From contig WHSP01000012.1 of NCBI GenBank assembly GCA_009380025.1, forward strand, positions 1-56,892: a stretch of 56,892 bases of DNA, given 5' to 3'. The notes below the pieces were generated by a model. The model worked only from the letters and a program-made list of their open reading frames with translations, was not told where the DNA came from and ran no database searches. Below are positions 21,123 through 28,045 of the stretch, one piece after another. The position numbers and the translations under genes are program-made. Source of the stretch: Gemmatimonas sp. GTDB taxonomy: Bacteria; Gemmatimonadota; Gemmatimonadetes; Longimicrobiales; Longimicrobiaceae. The stretch's first letter is position 1. Each line of letters starts with the position of its first letter.

Positions 21123-21221
21123 GACCCCACGGCTACAACGCCGCTTCCGCTCTATTGGCTGGGGATCGCCGGGAGAGTAGGGGATTGCCGCTGGCCCTTC
21201 AACGAACAGGCGCATGGCGCG

Positions 21222-21257
21222 CCCGAGACGTTCGCGCACAACAACCTGCTCGGTTGG
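21222..21257 (+). pseudogene. ADOP permease scrap
   Basis: Twelve codons read PETFAHNNLLGW, matching AETFAHNNMLGW inside the intact ADOP permease at 22713-25337 at 10 of 12 positions, with synonymous differences at the DNA level. Flanking sequence does not align, so this is a small leftover of a related gene. The surrounding 21123-21367 region holds no intact gene. Confidence 0.45.
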
Positions 21258-21367
21258 AGGGGAGATCGCTGATCTCCGGCTAGCGATTTCGGCTGTCGTT
21301 GACCTCTAGGTTGAGATGGCACAACGTTGTGCGCCATATCGCGTGCAAGTCGATCGACCGCGCTCGG

Positions 21368-21793
21368 TCAAGGCTTTCCCAACTCATCGAGCAGCTGCCG
21401 CGGCGTGAGAACGCGTATCGGATCGAGCGCAGCTTCGGGGAAATGGCTCGTATTTCCGGTAACGATCGCCTCGGCCGCGGCGCTGACCGCGACCTCCATG
21501 AACGGGCGGTCGTCTGGGTCCTTCAAAGCGAAACTGCCGAGAACGGAAACGGCTTCCTCGGTCACGATCACCCTTTCCGCAACATCCCCCAACAGCCGAA
21601 GAAAATCAGATGCCCGGACGCCCGGAATCTTCAGCTTTGGCCGTGCAAGAACCTCGTGGTACTCGTTGAGAACGCGCAGGTCGATCACGGGCTGAATCCG
21701 GGTATCGTAGACGAGAAGGAGGACCCGCGCTGGAACACTCGACGGGTGCATCACGCCCGAGACTACAACGTTCGTGTCCAGCACGACGCGCAT
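21368..21793 (-). CDS. PIN-domain toxin of a type II toxin-antitoxin pair
   Basis: A 141-residue PIN-fold protein. Acidic catalytic residues are placed as expected: Asp6 in VVLDTNVVVSG, Glu44 in LRVLNEYHEVL, Asp in LKDPDDRPFMEVA (about 92-95), and GNTSHF near 112. PIN toxins are Mg-dependent ribonucleases that cut RNA when the antitoxin is degraded. The length fits the family of 'putative toxin-antitoxin system toxin component, PIN family' (about 140 residues). It starts 11 bases after the antitoxin stop on the same strand, so the pair is one operon. All catalytic residues are intact. Confidence 0.88.
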   Translation of the reverse strand: MRVVLDTNVVVSGVMHPSSVPARVLLLVYDTRIQPVIDLRVLNEYHEVLARPKLKIPGVRASDFLRLLGDVAERVIVTEEAVSVLGSFALKDPDDRPFMEVAVSAAAEAIVTGNTSHFPEAALDPIRVLTPRQLLDELGKP

Positions 21794-21804
21794 GACGAGC
21801 TGGG

Positions 21805-22101
21805 CTAGGAAACCCGTCGCGTGCGCGCCCGGCGGACTGCGGCAATCTCCTCTTCGATCTCCTCATCGCTGATCCGGTCGGCCCCGCTCTCTCGCGCCGC
21901 AGCCCATGCCCGCTCGAGCGCCAGCTGATAACGCACTCGACGCAACACATCCATGACTTGCTCGAACTCCCCTTCCGACGTCGGTAGAATGATGCCGCGC
22001 GGCTTTCCCTCGGCGGTCAGCACCACCGTCTCCCCCTCTTCCAGCGCGGCCCAGAACTCCCCGGGATTGTTCCGCAGAATACGTGTGCCGAAGAACCGCA
22101 T
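21805..22101 (-). CDS. antitoxin of the PIN pair (Phd/VapB-like)
   Basis: A 98-residue protein placed directly upstream of the PIN toxin. The N-terminal half (RILRNNPGEFWAALEEGETV followed by VLTAEGKPRGIILP) resembles the Phd/YefM DNA-binding fold, where a ..V..R.......L..GE.V.LT..G.PV..L.P pattern is typical. The C-terminal helix is charged (SDEEIEEEIAAVRRARTRR) and is the likely toxin-wrapping segment. A perfect palindrome 22 bases before the start codon fits autorepression. First gene of the operon. Confidence 0.82.
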   Translation of the reverse strand: MRFFGTRILRNNPGEFWAALEEGETVVLTAEGKPRGIILPTSEGEFEQVMDVLRRVRYQLALERAWAAARESGADRISDEEIEEEIAAVRRARTRRVS

Positions 22102-22122
22102 ATTGACCCTACCTTCCGCTAT

Positions 22123-22143
22123 ATGTAGCCCATTTGGCTACAT
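22123..22143. promoter_or_regulatory. palindromic operator of the toxin-antitoxin operon
   Basis: ATGTAGCC-CATTT-GGCTACAT: perfect 8-bp arms with a 5-base spacer, 22 bases upstream of the antitoxin ATG on the minus strand. Position and symmetry fit an autoregulated antitoxin operator; which protein binds is not proven. Confidence 0.65.
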
Positions 22144-22368
22144 TATGGATAGCCGATTGCGACGTGTCCGGCAAGGGACCGCTGGCGGGCCCTGAAGGGC
22201 GAGCGATTGATGTTCTCCGTCGACGCCCTCAGTCCGGCAGGCTCGAACCATGGGCGGCCTCGGACAAAGATCGCCTTCCTTCCCGCTTGATCTCTTGACA
22301 GACCCAGTGCGGCTGCCCATCCTTTCTTCAGATTGCCTGAAGTTAATGCGGTTGCCTATGAACCAGCC

Positions 22369-22716
22369 ATGATGTCCACAGACCGATCCGACCTGCTCCA
22401 AGGCACCCTCGAGCTCCTCGTCCTCAAGACCCTCTCCCTCGAGCCGATGCACGGGTGGGGGATTGCGCAGCGGATCGAGCAGATGTCGAGCGGGATCTTC
22501 GAGGTGAGCCAGGGCTCGCTCTACCCAGCACTCCAGCGGATGAAGAACCGAGGGCTCATCAAGTCTGAATGGCGGGTGACGAAGAACAACCGCCGGGCGC
22601 GCTACTACCTATTGACTCCTGCGGGGCATCGTCAGCTCCAGGCTGAGAGCCGCGCGTGGGAGCGGAGCTCGGGAGCCGTGAACCAGGTGCTGGGCTGGGA
22701 AAGGGGGTCGGCATGA
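22369..22716 (+). CDS. PadR family transcriptional regulator
   Basis: A 115-residue winged-helix regulator. It opens STDRSDLLQGTLELLVLKTL, the usual start of PadR proteins that control ADOP permeases. Helix-turn-helix and wing follow: HGWGIAQRIEQMSSGIFEVS, then GSLYPALQRM, GLIKSEWR and ARYYLLTPAGHRQL. ATG 22369 or ATG 22372 is the start; longer frames add an unconserved leader. Its stop overlaps the ATG of the permease by four bases (ATGA), so the two are translated together. PadR proteins usually repress their own operon; I see no clear palindrome close upstream. Confidence 0.9.
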   Translation: MMSTDRSDLLQGTLELLVLKTLSLEPMHGWGIAQRIEQMSSGIFEVSQGSLYPALQRMKNRGLIKSEWRVTKNNRRARYYLLTPAGHRQLQAESRAWERSSGAVNQVLGWERGSA

Positions 22717-25337
22717 GTTGGCGGGATGGCGTGTGGTCGCGTCTGCGGGGCTTCTTCCTGCGCCGACGGGAAGAGCGCGAGATGGACGAGGAGCTCGCCT
22801 TCCACCTGGAGATGCAGGTCGAGGAAAATGTGACGGCCGGGATGTCACCGAAGGAGGCTCGCCGGCGGGCGATACTCGAGTTCGGTGGGGTCGAGCGATA
22901 CCGGGAAGCCGTGCGTGACGAGCGACGGGTTCCGGTTGTCGATGATCTGTGGCGCGACTTCCGACAGGCGTGGCGCACCCTCCTCCGGACACCGGGCTAC
23001 TACAGCGCGGTGATCGTTCTGACGCTGTCGCTTGCGATGGGTACGAGCGTGGCCATCGCGACGATCGTGCGGGGGTTGATCACAGATCCGATCCCGGTTC
23101 CCGAGGCGGACCGGCTCTTTGCGTTCGGCCGTACCACGTCACGAAGTTTCAGCTCCAATCCGACTTACGAGGACTTCCGCGTCTGGGAATCGGAGGTCGA
23201 AAGGCTCGTAGAGCTCGGCGGTTCCACCTACGGTAGCCTGACGATCGGGGACGGTTCGACGACCTCCTACGCACGCGGCTTTCGCGTGACAGAGGGGTTC
23301 TTTCCGGCACTTTCTCTCCGGCCGCGGCTCGGCCGAGTACTCTTGCCGTCGGACCACGAGCCGTCGAGCGAGCCCGTCGTGGTGCTTAGCCACCGGGTCT
23401 GGGAACGGGTCCTGGACGGGGACCCGGAGGCCGTCGGAAGGACGGTATTGCTCGACGGCCGACCCCATACGGTCGCAGGAGTTCTCGAGACGGGCGCCGA
23501 GTTCCCCGCGCCGGTCGACCTGTGGTACCCACTTCAGCCGGCTGGGGACGAGGCTGCCGGGCTTTACCTCGACGTGATTGGCCGGCTCCGACCGGGCGTG
23601 GTGGCAGAGGAGGTTGGTGCTGCGCTGACGGCCATTCAGCAGGGTCTCGAGGCCGACCGATCAACGGACGAGCGGACGACTGGAGCGTACATCGGTCCCT
23701 GGACGGGCCGATTCACGGACGAGGCCATCCAGGCGACGAGGATGTTGCACATCGCCGTCCTCCTTCTGCTCCTCATCGGTGCGGCCAACTCGTCCGGGCT
23801 GATGTTGACGAAGGGGATCACGCGAAGTCGAGAATTTGCGATCCGCGCTTCGCTCGGCGCCACTCGGTGGCGGCTCGGGCGTCAGCTCCTGGCCGAGAGC
23901 GTCATTCTCGCGACACTCGCCGGGTTGCTGGGGCTGCTCGTCGCGTACGTGACGATTCGACTGGTTCGGCTCGGTCCGGCCGAGACCTTCGCCCATAACA
24001 ATATGCTCGGCTGGGAGCGGCTCGGACTGGACGGGAGGTCGCTCACTTACGCCCTCGTCCTCTCGGCCCTGGTCGGCATCGTCTTCGGGATGACCCCAGC
24101 ACTGAAGGCGACCGGCCGCGACCTGGTAACCGGTCTTCGCGATGGCACACCGGCGAGCACGACCGACCGCGGTCGAAGCCGTATCCTGCGTTTTCTTCTC
24201 TGCGGGGAGGTCGCCTTTGCTCTCGTGCTCCTGACAACAGGAGGGCTGCTTGCACGCAGCGTCTTCGAGATCGTGCGACTCGATCCGGGGCATGCGGAGG
24301 AGGGCGTGTTGACCGTTCGGTGGACGTTGCCGGCGGACAGCGCGCTTCCCGATGACCGGACCGTCACGTTCCAGAGCCTGCTCCTCGACCGTCTCGGGGC
24401 GATGCCGGGGGTCGAAACAGTCGCGGTCACCTCGAATCTACCGGCAACGCGGTTTGGCCGTTGGAGCCGTCAATACCAGGTCGCGGATTCCGGATCCGCC
24501 GCGGGGACGGGCCGCGCGTCATGGCGGTCGATCACGCCGGGGTATCTGGGATCGATGGGGATCACGCTCGTCGTCGGGCGCGATATCGACGGAACGGATC
24601 GCGAAGGATCGCCCCCGATCGCTCTAGTCAGCGAGACCCTCGCGCGCCGGCACTGGCCAAATCTGATCGAGTCGATCGGCCGGAGAATCACGCTGGAGGA
24701 AGAAGGCTGGACGATCGTCGGCGTCGTGAGAGACGTGCTGGGCCCCAACCGCGACCCGGCGCCCGCCGTCTATATCCCGCAGAGCCAATCGCCGATCTCG
24801 ACCGGCTTCGTCGTTGCGCGGATCGGCGGCAATCCCGTTTCGTTGGCCGCGCAGCTCCGTGCGGAGATCTGGCGAATCGATCCGGCGATCGCGGTGGGCG
24901 AGGTGGAAACGATCGAGAGGATCCTCCGCGATACCTGGGCGAACGAGCGCACGCTCGCCCTCCTGGTCGGTGTGTTCGCCGTCCTGGCCCTCGTCATCAC
25001 GGTCATCTCTCTCTATGCGCTGATCGCACATTCGGTCGCTCGTCGGAAGCAGGAGATCGGGATCCGGCTCGCGCTCGGCGCACTGCCACGACAGATCCTT
25101 CAAGCGGCCATGTGGGACGGACTGTTTGCCGTGGTTGTTGGGACCACGATCGGAGCTGTGCTCGGCTTCGGCGCGAGCCGTCTGATGGCCGGGATGGTCT
25201 ACGGCTTCAATCCGAACGACTCTCTCGTGCTCATGCTCGCAACGGCCGGCCTCCTGCTCGTCGTCGTGCTCACCAGCTACCTCCCGGCCCGCAATGCAGC
25301 GCGTACGGATCCCTTGATCTCGCTGCGAGCGGAATAG
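22713..25337 (+). CDS. ADOP permease with permease-prefix domain
   Basis: An 874-residue inner-membrane protein. The N-terminal prefix (residues 1-75) has MDEELAFHLEMQVEENVTAG and PKEARRRAILEFGG, the soluble domain found in PadR-linked ADOP proteins. It then follows the duplicated FtsX plan: LLRTPGYYSAVIVLTLSLAM, a large periplasmic domain, TM helices around ANSSGLMLTKGITRSREFAI, a second module starting LCGEVAFALVLLTTGGLLAR, and the family tail YLPARNAARTDPLISLRAE. It is co-translated with PadR. One oddity is the substitution AANSSG where most relatives have the CANVAN helix. ADOP function is inferred from FtsX/MacB homologues (envelope transport or lipoprotein handling). Confidence 0.9.
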   Translation: MSWRDGVWSRLRGFFLRRREEREMDEELAFHLEMQVEENVTAGMSPKEARRRAILEFGGVERYREAVRDERRVPVVDDLWRDFRQAWRTLLRTPGYYSAVIVLTLSLAMGTSVAIATIVRGLITDPIPVPEADRLFAFGRTTSRSFSSNPTYEDFRVWESEVERLVELGGSTYGSLTIGDGSTTSYARGFRVTEGFFPALSLRPRLGRVLLPSDHEPSSEPVVVLSHRVWERVLDGDPEAVGRTVLLDGRPHTVAGVLETGAEFPAPVDLWYPLQPAGDEAAGLYLDVIGRLRPGVVAEEVGAALTAIQQGLEADRSTDERTTGAYIGPWTGRFTDEAIQATRMLHIAVLLLLLIGAANSSGLMLTKGITRSREFAIRASLGATRWRLGRQLLAESVILATLAGLLGLLVAYVTIRLVRLGPAETFAHNNMLGWERLGLDGRSLTYALVLSALVGIVFGMTPALKATGRDLVTGLRDGTPASTTDRGRSRILRFLLCGEVAFALVLLTTGGLLARSVFEIVRLDPGHAEEGVLTVRWTLPADSALPDDRTVTFQSLLLDRLGAMPGVETVAVTSNLPATRFGRWSRQYQVADSGSAAGTGRASWRSITPGYLGSMGITLVVGRDIDGTDREGSPPIALVSETLARRHWPNLIESIGRRITLEEEGWTIVGVVRDVLGPNRDPAPAVYIPQSQSPISTGFVVARIGGNPVSLAAQLRAEIWRIDPAIAVGEVETIERILRDTWANERTLALLVGVFAVLALVITVISLYALIAHSVARRKQEIGIRLALGALPRQILQAAMWDGLFAVVVGTTIGAVLGFGASRLMAGMVYGFNPNDSLVLMLATAGLLLVVVLTSYLPARNAARTDPLISLRAE

Positions 25338-25396
25338 CGGCCCGCGGCGAGCACTGGCTCCTGACACCCGTGCGCAGCGGGCTTCCGGATCCAGAT

Positions 25397-25532
25397 CCTC
25401 ACGCGGAGAACGCGGAGTCGCGGAACCAAACGCACCCGAGGAAACGGTGAGGAGGTGAAGGTCAAGGTAGCGTTCCTCTCTCATAAGGAGGGGGTTGGGG
25501 GGCTCCGCTTTCTCCGCGCTCTCCGCGTGAGG
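25397..25532. repeat. long inverted repeat ('cgcggag' family)
   Basis: CCTCACGCGGAGAACGCGGA at 25397-25416 is mirrored by TCCGCGCTCTCCGCGTGAGG at 25513-25532, enclosing about 95 bases. Similar 'cgcggag' or 'ctccgcg' pieces occur near 8920, 12290, 13975, 38055 and 38185. The rest of 25338-25715 has a half REP unit near 25540 and no supported gene. Confidence 0.7.
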
Positions 25533-25715
25533 CTCCTGCTGGATCCCCGGGTGCACGGGAATGAAGGTCGGGGAACGAGTCGAATATGTCGGCAGAGTTC
25601 AGCCATCATGGACGTGAGCCAGTGGTCGCGGGGAAACCCCAACGCTAACTTGATATCGTTGACGACAACCTCCGGCGGAATAGCGGATCTAGCTTGTGGA
25701 GAGGAGGAATTCGAT

Positions 25716-26279
25716 ATGGCAACCCAGCCGGAAGAGAAGCGCTGGACGTACTCCGAGTTCGCCCGGTTGCCCGACGACGGCAAACGGTATGAGGTGATTG
25801 CCGGAGAACTCTACGTGTCGCCTTCACCACGAACGCTTCACCAGCTCATATCCTCTCGGCTGAGTCGTGCGCTAGGTGGTTTCGTTGAGAAACACGGGCT
25901 GGGCTGGGTGCTCGCAGCTCCAGTGGACGTCCTCTTCGCCGAGGGCAACTACATGGTGCCAGACCTGGTCTTCGTCCCCCGTGAGCGGGTAGGGATCGTC
26001 TCGGATCGGGGGATCGAGGCCGCTCCGGATCTGATCGTCGAGATCGTTTCACCCTCGAGCGCCAGGGTCGATCGCGGTCCGAAGCTCCAACAGTACATGC
26101 GCTTCGGCGTCCCGCTCTACTGGGTAGTGGATCCGGACGCCGGTCACGTCGAGGTCCACCAATTACTGGGCAGTCACGCCGAGCCGTTGATCGAGGCTGA
26201 GATACTCGCCTGGAGGCCTGTGCCCGCGGGGCCGACCCTAACGATCGAGATTCCTCCGCTGTTTCGCGGGTTCGAGTAG
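25716..26279 (+). CDS. Uma2 family (PD-(D/E)XK) endonuclease-like protein, copy 1
   Basis: A 187-residue Uma2-type protein. It has WTYSEFARLPDDGKRYEVIA at the N-terminus, the catalytic-type strands VPDLVFV and PDLIVEIVSPSSARVDR (Asp, Glu-x-x), and the LQQYMRFGVPLYWVVDPD block that carries the conserved Lys/Tyr region. Uma2 proteins have a restriction-endonuclease fold; their role is unknown and many are thought to be mobile or linked to stress. ATG 25716 has GGAGGA 7 bases upstream. It is the first of a tandem pair; the copies differ at about 25 of 187 residues by my count and share upstream sequence as well. Confidence 0.88.
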   Translation: MATQPEEKRWTYSEFARLPDDGKRYEVIAGELYVSPSPRTLHQLISSRLSRALGGFVEKHGLGWVLAAPVDVLFAEGNYMVPDLVFVPRERVGIVSDRGIEAAPDLIVEIVSPSSARVDRGPKLQQYMRFGVPLYWVVDPDAGHVEVHQLLGSHAEPLIEAEILAWRPVPAGPTLTIEIPPLFRGFE

Positions 26280-26500
26280 ATCCCGGTCGCTCATCCAGAT
26301 CTTGAATGCGGGCGAGCGTCCAATTGGACCGGAAGCTCGGCCACTCCATGTCCGAAGACCGGACGTGATGCGATAGTCAGTTTGCCGCAGGCCACATTGT
26401 GTTTCCGGCGGTCGCGCGGGTGGGGACCGCTAACTTGTTGTCGACTGCGACAACGTGGGGAGGGTTGGCGGAGCTAGCTTGTAGAGAGGAGGGGTTCGAT

Positions 26501-27064
26501 ATGGCAACCCGGCCGGAAGAGAAGCGCTGGACGTATTCGGAGTTCGCCCGGCTGCCCGACGACGGCAAACGTTACGAGGTGATCGCCGGAGAACTCTACG
26601 TGTCCCCATCACCACTGACCCGGCATCAACTCGTATCGCAGAGACTGAACCGCCAGTTGGACGAGTTCGTGGAGCAGCACGACCTGGGTTGGGTGCTTGG
26701 CGCCCCGGTGGACGTCCTCTTCGCGGAGGGCAATTACATGGTCCCAGATCTGATCTTCGTGCGCCGTGAGCGGGTCGGGATCATCTCGGATCGGGGGATC
26801 GAGGCCGCTCCGGATCTGATCATCGAGATCGCATCACCCTCCAGCGCCAGGATCGATCGCGGTCCGAAGCTCCAACAGTACATGCGCTTCGGCGTGCCAC
26901 TCTACTGGGTGGTCGATCCCGACGCCGGTCACGTCGAGGTGCACGAACTGTTGGGCAGTCAGGCCGAGCCGCTGATCGAGGCCGAGACGCTCACCTGGAC
27001 GCCAGTGCCCTCGGGGCCGACCCTAACGATCGAGGTTCCTCCGCTGTTTCGCGGGTTCGAGTAG
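26501..27064 (+). CDS. Uma2 family (PD-(D/E)XK) endonuclease-like protein, copy 2
   Basis: The second tandem Uma2 gene, also 187 residues, with the same motifs (VPDLIFV, PDLIIEIASPSSARIDR, LQQYMRFGVPLYWVVDPD). It starts at ATG 26501 with GAGAGGAGGGG upstream. The duplicated unit includes roughly 80 bases before the gene: a CTAACTTG, then CTAGCTTGTRGAGAGGAGG and TTCGATATGGCAACC block is shared with copy 1. The 221 bases between the two genes hold no other gene. Differences cluster in the region of residues 38-66 and near the C-terminus, and conserved active-site residues are kept in both, which suggests both remain under selection. Confidence 0.88.
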   Translation: MATRPEEKRWTYSEFARLPDDGKRYEVIAGELYVSPSPLTRHQLVSQRLNRQLDEFVEQHDLGWVLGAPVDVLFAEGNYMVPDLIFVRRERVGIISDRGIEAAPDLIIEIASPSSARIDRGPKLQQYMRFGVPLYWVVDPDAGHVEVHELLGSQAEPLIEAETLTWTPVPSGPTLTIEVPPLFRGFE

Positions 27065-27110
27065 ATCTCCGGACGTTCAACCAGGTTGAGTGCGGACGCC
27101 AAAGCACGAG

Positions 27111-27191
27111 ATGGAGGTAGTGCGGGTCCGGCTGAAAGAAGCCGCCCGACGGCACGAAGAGCATCTGAAGAAACCAGGGGAGCATGAGTGA
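27111..27191 (+). pseudogene. possible toxin C-terminal scrap upstream of the antitoxin
   Basis: A 26-codon frame (MEVVRVRLKEAARRHEEHLK ...) ends at 27191, overlapping the start of the HTH antitoxin gene by 8 bases. In HigA-type loci the position directly upstream and overlapping normally belongs to the Gp49/RelE-like toxin, whose C-terminus is a charged helix like this one. The rest of a toxin is absent. Weak evidence. Confidence 0.25.
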
Positions 27192-27514
27192 AGAGATCGA
27201 ATTTGAGATGGGCAGCGGCAACGTCTTCGCGGACCTGGGCCGCCCCAATGCCGAGCAGATGCTGGTCAAAGCGGAGCTCGTGCATCACATCTCCAACATC
27301 GTGCGTCGGCGGCACCTGTCGCAGGGTGCAGACCGCGGAGATTCTCGGGATCTCTCAGCCGAAAGTGAGCGAACTGCTGCGGGGCAACCTCCGAGGCTTC
27401 TCCCTGGAGCGCATCGCCCGCTTCTTGAACGCGCTCGGGCGAGATGTCGAGATCCGGGTGAAGCCAAAGCCGCGAAGTCGCAAAATGGGTCGCTTATCGG
27501 TGGTCGCGGGCTGA
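27184..27514 (+). pseudogene. HigA-like HTH (XRE) antitoxin, frameshifted
   Basis: The first frame begins MSEEIEFEMGSGNVFADLG and reads to HISNIVRRRHLSQ. A second frame resumes VQTAEILGISQPKVSELLRG and LERIARFLNALGRDVEIRVK to the end. Removing one G from CAGGGTGCAG at about 27327 joins them into a protein of about 109 residues that looks like the XRE-type antitoxin with a C-terminal 'RDVEI.V.PK' segment. The helix-turn-helix (TAEILGISQPKVSELLRG) is complete. The toxin gene expected upstream is not present. One-base lesion, so an assembly error is possible. Confidence 0.65.
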
Positions 27515-27562
27515 AAACTCGCGTCTGTGCGATTTTCCCGTGAGGGTGACATCACCGGCTAA

Positions 27563-27952
27563 CAACAGCAGCTAAAGGAGAAATTACAACAGGATCGGAG
27601 CCTCTACCTGCCGGAACTCGCGGCATGCGGAGGAAGGCCCATCAACTTCTCCGATCCGTTTGGGCTGCGTCCGTTCGACGAAGAAATAGAGGATTGTCCT
27701 GAGGAGGTGTCGGCCCGGGTGAATGGTGGGGCGAACCCGGATCCGTTTCTTGATCCTCCGGCGCTCATTCCACTCGGCGCGGCTCGGTCCCGACGGCCGC
27801 CGCTACCGCGTGTCGCTCGTCCAGGAGCCCTTCGACGGGCGCCAGAGCGTCGTCTTTCGGCGCGAGGAGCTCGGCTGGACGGGCGTCGCTTCGACGATGG
27901 CCGGGTACGACCTGCTCGAATACGCCGGTCGACTTCTGGAACGAAGCAATAG
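27563..27952 (+). pseudogene. RHS-repeat core scrap and decayed sequence
   Basis: The frame opens just after a stop at 27560 with no start codon. It reads RSLYLPELAACGGRPINFSD then PFGLRPFDEEIEDCPEEVS. The ending [N/R]PINFSDPFGL is the hallmark of the RHS-repeat-associated core domain; the normal Y.YA.NNP spacing before it has been altered. Beyond it I see no toxin domain. A shifted frame (27723-28025) reads VSLVQEPFDGRQSVVFRREE and TMAGYDLLEYAGRLLER, which looks protein-like but is unrecognised. This fills most of the 27515-28045 gap. Confidence 0.4.
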
Positions 27953-28045
27953 GCCACGTCCGTCTACCTCCTCGCGGTCCGAGGAGCCGAACGCTCATCC
28001 CGTACGCCTTTGGGCCCGGTCCTGATCTCCGACCTCCCCACGACC

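Noticed and set aside
22713-25337. Considering the ADOP proteins as part of a lantibiotic or antimicrobial export operon
   Set aside because: No ATPase or peptide gene is adjacent; PadR pairing alone does not show a substrate.
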